From: Deltaproteobacteria bacterium | GTDB taxonomy: Bacteria > Myxococcota_A > UBA796 > SXON01 | Length of the DNA: 64,000 nucleotides | Assembly: GCA_947484175.1 (NCBI GenBank) | Contig: CANKOI010000003.1 | Location: 1 to 64,000, forward strand | Direction: 5' to 3' | Shown: in pieces, positions 8,364 to 16,204 of the stretch | Numbering within the stretch: position 1 is the stretch's first letter | How the letters are laid out: every line of letters starts with the position of its first letter | Program-made: the position numbers and the translations under genes | Notes under the pieces: generated by a model | Seen by the model: only the letters and a program-made list of their open reading frames with translations | Database searches by the model: none | What the model was told of the DNA's origin: nothing

Positions 8364-8768
8364 TCAGGGGGCGCCGGCGCAGGCCCGAGTGAAGCGAGGT
8401 GAGTGCTCACCGATCGCTTCGGGCCGCACCACCACGGCGTTCGCGGCGTCAATGAGGTCGGAGGCGCTCTCTGGCTGAAAGGGCGGCCCGAACGCGCAGC
8501 CGGTCGCCGTGAGGAACTGCACGGTACCGGTCGCCTGAGCGGCGTCATGCGTGTGGAACAGCGGGTGGAAGCGGTCGTTGAGAAACGTGGTCACATCGGA
8601 ATTGCCCGCCAGCGTGTCTACGGCGCCGCCGGGCGTGTCGACAAAGACGGCAACGGGACGATCCACCGGGTCGCCGTCGCCCCGCCATTCCACCCAGCGC
8701 GCCGTGGAGGTGGATCGGGTAGCCGGTGCGGGGTCGGGCGGATCGCCGCATGCCACCAGCACAAGCAA
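8364..8768 (-). CDS. Putative lipoprotein; start uncertain next to tRNA-Cys
   Basis: The frame is open from inside the upstream tRNA-Cys gene. Its first clear feature is a lipobox, LVLVAC, followed by GDPPDPAPATRSTST, as in a lipoprotein with a flexible linker. The mature part (about 125 residues) has a domain containing VDTPGGAVDTLAG and TGTVQFLTATGCAFGPPF, possibly a small thioredoxin-like or beta fold; I do not recognise it. The only start outside the tRNA gives MLVLVAC (TTG), with just six residues before the Cys. The ATG at 8825 gives an ideal signal peptide but lies in the tRNA anticodon arm. It heads the exbB-exbD-tonB run and may belong to that operon. Confidence 0.55.
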   Translation of the reverse strand: MLVLVACGDPPDPAPATRSTSTARWVEWRGDGDPVDRPVAVFVDTPGGAVDTLAGNSDVTTFLNDRFHPLFHTHDAAQATGTVQFLTATGCAFGPPFQPESASDLIDAANAVVVRPEAIGEHSPRFTRACAGAP

Positions 8769-8775
8769 GGGGAGT

Positions 8776-8852
8776 TGGAGGCGACGGGCGGAGTTGAACC
8801 GCCGAATGATGGTTTTGCAAACCATTGCCTTAGGCCACTTGGCTACGTCGCC
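8776..8852 (-). tRNA. tRNA-Cys (anticodon GCA)
   Basis: On the minus strand the sequence folds as a complete cloverleaf. The acceptor stem is GGCGACG/CGTCGCC, the anticodon stem ATGGT/ACCAT around the loop TTGCAAA (anticodon GCA), and the T arm GGCGG/CCGCC with the loop TTCAACT. The discriminator is U, as expected for tRNA-Cys, and the CCA end is encoded. It lies between the DUF2817 gene and a lipoprotein gene on the same strand and is probably processed from a longer transcript. Confidence 0.95.
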
Positions 8853-8895
8853 GGCGGGGGCGGGTCTAAGGCAGGGCGCCGCCGCCGGCAAGGGT

Positions 8896-9933
8896 TCACG
8901 CGTGCAACAGCTGTCGGCAGGCCGCGTGGAGTTCTCGCGCGTGCTGGAGAACGCGGCGCTGCCACTCCGGGTCGAGAGGAGCGAAGGCTTCGCGCATCCC
9001 CATCTTGGCGGGGTGGTCGAGGCGGGGTTCTCCCCAGTGGTGGAGGCGGTTCTCGGCGCGGAGGCGAGCCAGCACCGCGAGGTTGGAGAGCGTGCCGAAC
9101 TCGCAGGTGAATCCGTCGTAGCGCACGCCCGGAAGCCGCTCGAGGAGCGCTCCGGTAAGTCCGCCGCGGATGAGGTAGCCTTGGGGGTCGGAGGGGTCCC
9201 AACAGCGAACAGCCTCGCCCATCGCCGCTCTCACTCTCGCGAGTTCGTCGGGCGCCACCTTCCCTTCGAGCAGGAGTGTGCGGTTGCCGTAGCCTCCCAA
9301 CGCGCTGTGCCAGTCGACATGGACGACGCGCTCCCGGGACCGCAGCCTGTCTACCAGAAACGGAAAGACGAGCCCTGGCCCGGTCTGCAGCTCGCTGCCC
9401 CCGTAGAACAGCCCCTTTTCGAACGTGTACTGTCCGCTCACCACGGCGTTTTTCAGCGCGCCGTAGCCATTGCGGAGAACGGCGAGGGCGACCTCCAGCC
9501 AGAAGAGCTCAAACCCGCCCGAGGGGGTCGTCGGGTTGAGCAGGGGGTCCAGCGCCCGGTAGCTCGGGTCGACTCCCTCCCATCCAGCCGGCGGGTAGAA
9601 GTTGCGGTTGAGATCGACGTTCTGCTCGTTGACCCTTCGCAGGTTCGCCCATCCCCACGGGTTGAGGGCGTGTACGTAGAGCACGGCCTCCTCGCCTCTC
9701 TCGAGCGTGAGGGTCTCGAGCTGCGCGGCCCCGCCGCCGAAGCCCTCCACGCCGTGCAGGCCGCTGGTGTAGAGCAATACGCGCGGTGCATCCACCGGCC
9801 CGACCCAGGCCCAGTCGATGCTGTGCTCGGCGTCCACGTCGAAGTGTCCATGCTCCACCTCGCGGGTGGCGGCGCGGAAGCGCTCCCTCGCCTCGGCGTA
9901 GTCGCGGCTGAATCTCGTGTCCGTAGCATCCAT
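8896..9933 (-). CDS. DUF2817-type M14-like metallopeptidase
   Basis: I trimmed the track's 419-residue ORF to the ATG that gives MDATDTRFSRDYAEARERF (345 residues); the longer N-terminus looks like read-back into the divergent gene. The family signature is seen in SGLHGVEGFGGGAAQLE (HxxE-type zinc ligands), NVDLNRNFYPP and a third putative ligand in VVHVDWHSALGGYG. A late acidic residue in TCEFGT is the expected catalytic Glu region. This matches the DUF2817 branch of zinc carboxypeptidase-like enzymes, which lack a signal peptide. The substrate is unknown. It is divergent from the glycosyltransferase gene with 57 nt between the starts. Confidence 0.85.
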   Translation of the reverse strand: MDATDTRFSRDYAEARERFRAATREVEHGHFDVDAEHSIDWAWVGPVDAPRVLLYTSGLHGVEGFGGGAAQLETLTLERGEEAVLYVHALNPWGWANLRRVNEQNVDLNRNFYPPAGWEGVDPSYRALDPLLNPTTPSGGFELFWLEVALAVLRNGYGALKNAVVSGQYTFEKGLFYGGSELQTGPGLVFPFLVDRLRSRERVVHVDWHSALGGYGNRTLLLEGKVAPDELARVRAAMGEAVRCWDPSDPQGYLIRGGLTGALLERLPGVRYDGFTCEFGTLSNLAVLARLRAENRLHHWGEPRLDHPAKMGMREAFAPLDPEWQRRVLQHARELHAACRQLLHA

Positions 9934-9990
9934 GCCACCGAACGTAGCGCACAGCCGTGACCCGGGGCCAATCCGGATTACGCGCGGCGG

Positions 9991-11004
9991 GTGAAGTTCG
10001 CGCTTGTCCACCGCCGGTTCACCACCAACGGGGGCACCGAGCGGTACCTCGTGGGGCTGGCCCGATTCCTCGTGGCCGCGGGCCATGAGGTGCACGTCCT
10101 GTGCAACGAGGTTCGTGCCGACCTCCGCGGCGAAGCCGGCGTGCGCTTCGTGCACCTGCCCATGTGGCGCCCGGCGAAGGCTCTGAGCCTTGCTTGGTCG
10201 GCGCGCTCGGCGGTCGCCGCAGGTGGGTTCGATGCCGTGATGGGCCTAGGCCGCCATGTGGGGCACAGCGTTTACCGCGCGGGTGGGGGCTCGCACGTGG
10301 ACTATCTGCGCCGCGCGCACCCCTACCGCCGGTGGTTCTCTCCGGGGGACTGGCTCGACACGCTCCTCGATCGCGCCGCTGTCCGCTCGGCGAGCATCTG
10401 CATCGCCAACAGTCGGCTCGGCGCAGCGGGCCTCCGCAACGACTACGGAGCGGCCCGCGTGGAGGTGGTCTACAACGGTGTTGACCTCGAACGTTTCCGT
10501 CCCGCCCCCGCCATGCGCGAGGCCGTTCGGCGGGAACTGGGCGCGAGCGGGCCCGTAGCCATCTTCGTGGGCAACGGTTTTGCCCGAAAGGGGTTGGATG
10601 TGGCGATCGAGGCGCTTCCCGCGGGATGGTCGTTGTGGGTCGTGGGGGGCGATCGCCCCGTTCCTGCCTCACCCGCCGTGCGTTTCCTCGGCACCCAGAG
10701 GGAGCCGGAGCGGTTCTTGCAAGCAGCCGACGTGATGATCCTGCCGACTCGCTACGACCCCTTCGCGAATGTGTGCCTCGAGGCCCTCGCCTGTGGAATC
10801 CCGGCGCTCACAACGAGCCACAACGGGGCGAGCGAGGTGCTGCCGGAGCCGTGGATGACGTGCGACGATGTGGCCTCGTTCCACGCCGCCCTGCTGCGGG
10901 TCACCCCGGAGCTCGGTGGCGCCTGCCGAGCCGTCGCGGAGGCTTTTCCCCCGGAGCGCAGCTTTCAGCGTGCGCTCGACCTGCTCGTGGAGACGTGCGC
11001 GTGA
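9991..11004 (+). CDS. Glycosyltransferase, GT4/WaaG-like
   Basis: The GTG-started 337-residue protein has a GT-B fold pattern. The N-terminal half starts MKFALVHRRFTTNGGTERY, with the glycine-rich GGTERY acceptor loop. The C-terminal nucleotide-sugar domain begins around residue 180 (VAIFVGNGFARKGLDVAIEAL) and ends with PTRYDPFANVCLEALACGIP, the E(x7)E retaining-transferase motif. This is most like WaaG/RfaG, the lipopolysaccharide core alpha-glucosyltransferase. Its stop overlaps the penicillin-binding-protein start (GTGA), so it is co-expressed with a peptidoglycan synthase. The exact acceptor is unknown. Confidence 0.88.
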   Translation: MKFALVHRRFTTNGGTERYLVGLARFLVAAGHEVHVLCNEVRADLRGEAGVRFVHLPMWRPAKALSLAWSARSAVAAGGFDAVMGLGRHVGHSVYRAGGGSHVDYLRRAHPYRRWFSPGDWLDTLLDRAAVRSASICIANSRLGAAGLRNDYGAARVEVVYNGVDLERFRPAPAMREAVRRELGASGPVAIFVGNGFARKGLDVAIEALPAGWSLWVVGGDRPVPASPAVRFLGTQREPERFLQAADVMILPTRYDPFANVCLEALACGIPALTTSHNGASEVLPEPWMTCDDVASFHAALLRVTPELGGACRAVAEAFPPERSFQRALDLLVETCA

Positions 11005-14000
11005 AACCCATTCTGAAACGATTGCTCCAATTCTCCATGGTGCTCACGGTAGCCAGCGGCGCGGCCGGCGTGTGGGGCTACCGAAAGTACGTGGTGCAGG
11101 AGCCGGGGCCCGAGTTCGAACGGGCGAACGTGCTCGCGATCATCGCCCAAGAGTCGCCCGTCTACTACCGCGACGGCGTCACGCCGATGGGCGTCTTCTT
11201 CGATCAGGAGCACCGCAGCTACGTGCCCTACGCGGAGCTTCCCGCGGACTGGGTCAGCGCCATCGTGGCTGCGGAGGACGGGAGTTTCTGGACGCATCCG
11301 GGGGTGGATGCCAAACACGTCCTGCGGGCGATGGGCCAGAATGTTCAGGCCGGCGCCGTGGTGGCGGGCGGATCTACGCTCACCCAGCAGACCGCCAAGA
11401 ACCTCTTCTACCGCCCGGATCGGTCGTTCCGCGCCAAGCTGGTCGAGCTGGTCGACGCCCTGCGCTTGGAAGCGCACTTCTCCAAGGAGGACATCCTCGA
11501 GTTCTACGCCAATCAGTTCCACGTGAGCGCCAACGGCCGCGGCATCGGGATCGCTTCCCGTTACTTCTTCGACAAGACGGCGGGCCAGCTCTCGACAAAA
11601 GAATGTGCATTCATCGCCGGGATGGTGAAGGCGCCGAGTCGGTACAACCCCTTCATTGGTCAGTCGGAGGAGCGGCGCGCCGCGGCCCGTGCTGCGGCGG
11701 AGGAGCGCACCGCCTACGTGCTTCGCCGCATGGTCGCCACCGGCGCTCTGCAGGAAGGCCGGCGCGCGTCGATCGCGGGGCCGCCGCTGGAGTTTCGGAG
11801 AGGCAGCTTCCGGTACGACCGCAGCGTGGTTCTCGACGAGGTGCAGCGGCGGCTCGAGCAGCCGGAATTCGTCGAACTCTTCGAGCGGACCGGGATCAGC
11901 AACCCCTCGACCGCTGGGCTCCGCATCATCACTACGGTGGACGAAAACGCCGAGCGGGCAGCGGTGTACGGCCTCTGGCACCACCTCACCGAATTGGGCG
12001 GCGAGCTGGAGCGTCCCGGTGCCGCCGCGCTGCTCTTGCCCGACCTCACCCAGGTCGAGGCTTCCCCGAGCAGCGAGTTGAGCCCGCTGAGTTTTCACGC
12101 GGGGCGAGTGGCCACGGCGGGTGCTACCGAAGTGACGGTCGACCTCGGAGGGCGGCCGTGTGCGGTCGACGCTGCCGGCGTGACACGCATCGCGAAGGCC
12201 GTGGGAGCCACGCCGGCCGAGGTGGCGAGCGCCCTCAGCCCCGGCCGGTTCGTGCTGGTGAGTGTGCGCCGCGAGGGTGCGGGCTGCGACATCGAGCTGC
12301 GGCCTCGCCTTCAGGGGGCCGTACTCGTGCTGGAGAACGGCGAAATCCGGGCGATGGTGGGCGGGAACGACAACCGAAACCTCAATCGGGTAACGGGCGC
12401 GGCGCGACAGTTCGGGAGTACGTGGAAGCCGCTGCTGTTTCTCGCCTCTGCGGAGCTGGGCTGGCTGCCCACCGACGTACTCGACAACCGCCGCAACGTT
12501 TTCCCCTTCCGCGACGTCTGGTACTACCCGCGCGCCGACCACACCGCCGACCCGTTCCTGTCGATGGCCGCCACCGGCGCGCGCTCCGAAAACCTCGCCA
12601 CCGTCTGGCTTCTCTACCACTTGGTGGACCGTGTGGACGACGACACGCTGCGCGGGCTGGCGCGGGACGCAGATCTGTGGCCGCGGGAGGGCGAAGCGCC
12701 CGTCGCCTTCGGGGAGCGGATGCGCGACGAGGCCTCGCTTCGCTCGAGCGCGGAGCGTTTTCCGGAGGTGGCGTTCACTCGGGCGAGGGCCGACGTCGTG
12801 GCCGCTCTGGCGCGCTCTCGGCACCCGGAAGATGCCCTCGCCGTGAGGTCGCTCTTGCACGGCTACGGCGCGAGCGCGGAGCGGGCGAGGGTGGCCAAGA
12901 CCCAGGCGTCGGCGGAGCGCGAAGCCCGCCTCGTGGCGCTGGAGAACAGCTTCCTTTCGCTCGAGGAGCGAGCCGCGGCCTGCCGCGCCGCGCCGCTCTC
13001 CAGCTTGCAGTGGGACCCGCTGACCCAAGCGCTCGCCTGCGGCCGCGCCCCCGCCGGATTCGAGCCGCTGCCTCCGGAAGCCCTCGCGCTCGCCACCGCA
13101 GACGCGGTGGCTGCCTCGCTCTCCGAGGAGGGCATGGACGACCTCCTCCTCGACGGTCGCCTGCACTACGGCACGCTCCGCCGCCTCCGTGCCGCCCTCG
13201 ACGTGCGCCTCGCTCAGTTCGAGGGTCTCGACCCCTGGGACCCCGAGGTGCTCCTCTACCATCCGGACTGGCGCACTCTGGTGGGGGTCCGCACGTTCTC
13301 GGCGGCCGTGCGTGCAGCCGGCGTGAGCGCCGTACTGCCGGAGAACCTCACGCTCCCTCTGGGGGCAGCCGACGTTTCGCTGGCCGAGATGGCCGGTGCC
13401 TACCAGTCGATGCTGGGCCGCGGTTCGCCGCGGTTTCTGTCCGAGGGCTTCGGCGCCGGTTCGGTAACGGGCCTGCGCACGGCGTTCGTGCTTCCTGAGA
13501 ATCAAGAGCCCACGGCGCTCATCTCCGAGATCCGCGACGCCGGCGGCAACGTGATCTTCCGGATGCGCCCAGCGCCGAACCCTGAGGTCGACCCCCGGCC
13601 GGGCGCGATGGTCGGTGACATTCTGCGCTCCGCCGTTTTGCACGGAACGGGCCGACGCGCAGCGGCTCCCGAGGGCCTCGGGGGTCGTCCGCTGTCCGGC
13701 AAGACGGGCACGACGAACGACTACCGGAATGCCGCTTTCATCGGCTTCGCCCCCATTCAGCGCGGCGCTGCCGCCACGTGGGGAAACGCCCACACCGTTG
13801 CCGCCTACGTCGGCTACGACGACAACGCCTCGATGCGCCGCGGTCGCATGCGTGTGCAGGGCGCGAGCGGCGCGCTCCCCGTGTGGCTGGGGACGGTCAG
13901 GGGCCTCGCGGACGCGGGGCTCATGGGTCAGGCGGGAGTCGCGGAGTTCGGGGTTCCCGAGGGCCTCGTGCGGGTGCCCGCACCCGATGGGGCGGGGTTT

Positions 14001-14255
14001 GACGGGGCCGCGCTGACGGCGCTTCGTCCGCCGGGAGAGCCCCCCGCTCGCGTGATCCGGGGTCGTGCGCCCACCGCGGGAGTTGTTCCCGCTCCCGACG
14101 AGGCCCCCCCATCGGGCGCGCTCGTTCTCCCCGCGGACGCTGAGTTCGGACCGCCTCTTCCCGACGAAGGGGTCGACCCCACGGTGGCGTCGCCGATCGA
14201 CGAAGAGCCCACCCTCGACGACATGGCCGATCAGGACCTGCTCCTTCCGGAGTAG
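11001..14255 (+). CDS. Class A penicillin-binding protein (GT51 plus transpeptidase) with long insertion
   Basis: The GTG start overlaps the glycosyltransferase stop and gives 1084 residues; the track's earlier start at 10626 lies inside that gene. One N-terminal membrane helix is followed by a GT51 glycosyltransferase (AIVAAEDGSFWTHPGVD with Glu92, GGSTLTQQTAKNLF). The transpeptidase has SxxK at Ser473-Lys476 (GSTWK), SxN at 529-531 (SEN) and KTG at 901-903. It polymerises and crosslinks peptidoglycan. About 370 residues separate SxN and KTG, roughly twice the usual distance in PBP1a. The extra part is helical, Ala/Arg/Glu-rich and has no motif I know. A Pro-rich acidic tail ends the protein. 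Confidence 0.93.
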   Translation: MKPILKRLLQFSMVLTVASGAAGVWGYRKYVVQEPGPEFERANVLAIIAQESPVYYRDGVTPMGVFFDQEHRSYVPYAELPADWVSAIVAAEDGSFWTHPGVDAKHVLRAMGQNVQAGAVVAGGSTLTQQTAKNLFYRPDRSFRAKLVELVDALRLEAHFSKEDILEFYANQFHVSANGRGIGIASRYFFDKTAGQLSTKECAFIAGMVKAPSRYNPFIGQSEERRAAARAAAEERTAYVLRRMVATGALQEGRRASIAGPPLEFRRGSFRYDRSVVLDEVQRRLEQPEFVELFERTGISNPSTAGLRIITTVDENAERAAVYGLWHHLTELGGELERPGAAALLLPDLTQVEASPSSELSPLSFHAGRVATAGATEVTVDLGGRPCAVDAAGVTRIAKAVGATPAEVASALSPGRFVLVSVRREGAGCDIELRPRLQGAVLVLENGEIRAMVGGNDNRNLNRVTGAARQFGSTWKPLLFLASAELGWLPTDVLDNRRNVFPFRDVWYYPRADHTADPFLSMAATGARSENLATVWLLYHLVDRVDDDTLRGLARDADLWPREGEAPVAFGERMRDEASLRSSAERFPEVAFTRARADVVAALARSRHPEDALAVRSLLHGYGASAERARVAKTQASAEREARLVALENSFLSLEERAAACRAAPLSSLQWDPLTQALACGRAPAGFEPLPPEALALATADAVAASLSEEGMDDLLLDGRLHYGTLRRLRAALDVRLAQFEGLDPWDPEVLLYHPDWRTLVGVRTFSAAVRAAGVSAVLPENLTLPLGAADVSLAEMAGAYQSMLGRGSPRFLSEGFGAGSVTGLRTAFVLPENQEPTALISEIRDAGGNVIFRMRPAPNPEVDPRPGAMVGDILRSAVLHGTGRRAAAPEGLGGRPLSGKTGTTNDYRNAAFIGFAPIQRGAAATWGNAHTVAAYVGYDDNASMRRGRMRVQGASGALPVWLGTVRGLADAGLMGQAGVAEFGVPEGLVRVPAPDGAGFDGAALTALRPPGEPPARVIRGRAPTAGVVPAPDEAPPSGALVLPADAEFGPPLPDEGVDPTVASPIDEEPTLDDMADQDLLLPE

Positions 14256-14272
14256 CCGGTTATCCCCCGCGC

Positions 14273-14638
14273 GTGCTTCCCTTGCTGTTCGCCGCGTGCT
14301 CCGTGCTGCCGTATCACCGGCCTCCGGACACCACTCTGCCCCCGCCCCCGCCCCTTCCCGCCGCCAGCGCCGCTGTTGACGTGTCCGGGCTCCTCTCTCG
14401 GCTCGACTCCTTGCTCGCAGTGGCCGACACTGTTGACTCGCGCGACCGGCTCGTGGAGCTTCGCGAGCTCATCCTCGGCGCCGCCAGCGGAGATCCGGGG
14501 CTTCGCGCGGCGGTGATGCGGTACGGCGACCGGGTCTTGAGCATCGAAGAACGCAGCAGAGTGCAGGTGATTGAGCAGCCGGGCCTCGACCGTCCTGTCG
14601 CGCCCGCTCCGGTGGTGGAGGAGGAGGTGGTGCCGTGA
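14273..14638 (+). CDS. Small lipoprotein with ultra-short signal peptide
   Basis: The GTG-started 121-residue product begins MLPLLFAACSVL, a lipobox (LFAAC) only eight residues from the start and with no basic residue. A Pro-rich tether (TTLPPPPPLP) and a helical Leu/Asp/Arg-rich domain (about 35-100) follow. It lies 17 nt after the penicillin-binding-protein gene and overlaps ispA by GTGA, so it is a genuine operon member. The position between a class A PBP and cell-wall lipid genes would fit an accessory activator of the PBP, like LpoA/LpoB in Escherichia, but no homology supports this. Function unknown. Confidence 0.65.
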   Translation: MLPLLFAACSVLPYHRPPDTTLPPPPPLPAASAAVDVSGLLSRLDSLLAVADTVDSRDRLVELRELILGAASGDPGLRAAVMRYGDRVLSIEERSRVQVIEQPGLDRPVAPAPVVEEEVVP

Positions 14639-15450
14639 GCCCCGCACTTTCCGGGTGGGCGGCGGGAGTGCTGCCCGCACTTGAGACGGCGCTGTCCGCC
14701 CAGTTCGACGACGTCGATCCGGAGTTTCGCGGGGCGCTGCTCTACCCCTTGCAGACGGGCGGAAAGAGAATCCGCCCGCTGCTCGCTTTTGCCGCTGCCG
14801 AGGCCGTGGGGGCGGAGCCTGCTCGGGCCGGGCCGGCTGCCCTCGCTGTCGAGCTCGTCCACACCTACTCGCTGGTACACGACGACCTCCCCGCCATGGA
14901 CGACGACGACGTTCGCCGCGGCCGCCCCACCGTGCACAAGGTCTACGGCGAAGCCCTCGCGATCCTCGTGGGCGATGCGCTCCTCACCCACGCTTTCTTG
15001 GTGGTGGCCGACTCGCCGGGCCTCGTGGCGGAGTTGGCTCGTGCGGCGGGCGCCACGGGCATGGTGGGCGGTCAGGTCTTGGACATCGGGGGCTGCGCGA
15101 ACGATCTTCCGGCGCTCACGCGGCTCCATGCGAGGAAGACCGGCGCGCTCATCCGGGCGGCGGTTCGCATGGGCGGGATCGCGGCCGGTGCCTCGTCCGA
15201 CGAACTCGAAGCCCTCGCCCGCTACGGCGAGGCCGTGGGGCTCGCGTTCCAGGTGGCGGATGACGTTCTCGATGCAGAGCAGGACGCCGCACCCGAAGGA
15301 CCGCCCTCCTTCGTGCGGCTCCTCGGCGTTCACGGCGCCGCGGCCGAGGCCCAGCGCCTCGCCGACCTCGCGTGTTCCGCGGCGGAGGCGCTCCCGTTTC
15401 CGACACGACTGCAGGAACTGGCGCGGTTCGCCGTGGAGCGCAGGGTCTGA
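14635..15450 (+). CDS. ispA: Short-chain polyprenyl diphosphate synthase (farnesyl/geranylgeranyl type)
   Basis: The 271-residue all-helical trans-prenyltransferase has the first Asp-rich motif (HDDLPAMDDDD) and the second (QVADDVLDAEQD), plus the substrate-binding block GGKRIRPLL. It condenses isopentenyl diphosphate with allylic diphosphates to make the C15 or C20 precursor used by UppS for the cell-wall lipid carrier. It follows a lipoprotein (GTGA overlap) and is 1 nt before tlyA, an ispA-tlyA neighbourhood common in bacteria, although dxs and xseB are absent here. It is slightly shorter than IspA of Escherichia (299). Confidence 0.92.
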   Translation: MSPALSGWAAGVLPALETALSAQFDDVDPEFRGALLYPLQTGGKRIRPLLAFAAAEAVGAEPARAGPAALAVELVHTYSLVHDDLPAMDDDDVRRGRPTVHKVYGEALAILVGDALLTHAFLVVADSPGLVAELARAAGATGMVGGQVLDIGGCANDLPALTRLHARKTGALIRAAVRMGGIAAGASSDELEALARYGEAVGLAFQVADDVLDAEQDAAPEGPPSFVRLLGVHGAAAEAQRLADLACSAAEALPFPTRLQELARFAVERRV

Positions 15451-15451
15451 C

Positions 15452-16186
15452 GTGGCGGAGCGGCTCGACGCAACGCTGGTGGCTCGCGGAATCGTGCCCA
15501 CTCTGGAGCGCGCCGAGCAGGAGGTCCGAGCCGGAAACGTGCTGATGGACGAGCGGGTGGCCGACAAGCCCGGTGCGGTCGTTCCGGAGGGAGCGGTGCT
15601 GCGCCTGCGGGTGGGGCCGCGCCGGTTCGTTTCGCGCGGCGGGTTGAAGCTCGAGGCCGCGCTCGATCACTTCGGAGTGTCTCCCGCGGGGCACACCTGT
15701 GCCGACTTCGGTGCGTCGACGGGCGGGTTCACGGACTGCCTGCTGCAGCGTGGGGCAGCCCGGGTGTACGCCGTCGACGTAGGCTACGGGCAACTGGCGT
15801 GGTCTCTACGAACGGACCCCCGGGTGGTCGTGATGGAGCGCACGAATGTACGGCACCTCTCGGGCCTGCCCGAGCCCATCGATCTGCTGGTGGGCGATCT
15901 CTCGTTCATCTCGCTGGCATCGGTGCTGCCGGGGATGTGGACGGTGATGGCATCGGGGGCGGAGGCGGTGGTCCTCGTGAAGCCGCAGTTCGAGGTGGGT
16001 CCGTCGGGCCTCGAGGCGGGTGGCCGCGTTCGCGACGATGGCCTGCGGCTGGCGGCGCTCGCGGAGGTGGCGAAGGCTGCGGTGGCGATTGGTTTTGTGG
16101 TCGTGGCAGAGATGGAGTGCCCGGTTGCAGGCGCTCGAGCGGGGAACCGCGAGTGGTTGGTGCACCTGCGCAAACCGCCGTGCTAA
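15452..16186 (+). CDS. tlyA: TlyA-family rRNA 2'-O-methyltransferase (S4 plus FtsJ domain)
   Basis: I start at the GTG right after ispA (VAERLDATLVARGIV), giving 244 residues; the track merges it with an ispA shadow frame. Residues 1-60 form an S4-type RNA-binding domain. FVSRGGLKLEAAL is the family signature, and the FtsJ-like methyltransferase follows with the SAM loop DFGASTGGFTDCLLQRGA and VDVGYGQLAW. TlyA proteins methylate rRNA and are needed for capreomycin sensitivity in mycobacteria; the old name is hemolysin A. The length is typical. Confidence 0.92.
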   Translation: MAERLDATLVARGIVPTLERAEQEVRAGNVLMDERVADKPGAVVPEGAVLRLRVGPRRFVSRGGLKLEAALDHFGVSPAGHTCADFGASTGGFTDCLLQRGAARVYAVDVGYGQLAWSLRTDPRVVVMERTNVRHLSGLPEPIDLLVGDLSFISLASVLPGMWTVMASGAEAVVLVKPQFEVGPSGLEAGGRVRDDGLRLAALAEVAKAAVAIGFVVVAEMECPVAGARAGNREWLVHLRKPPC

Positions 16187-16204
16187 GGTGGCGGGGGAGC
16201 GCCC

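Noticed and set aside
10965-13793. 942-residue minus-strand ORF
   Set aside because: It is antisense to the penicillin-binding-protein gene, is rich in Arg/Gly/Ala/His and has no motif; high GC leaves such shadow frames open.
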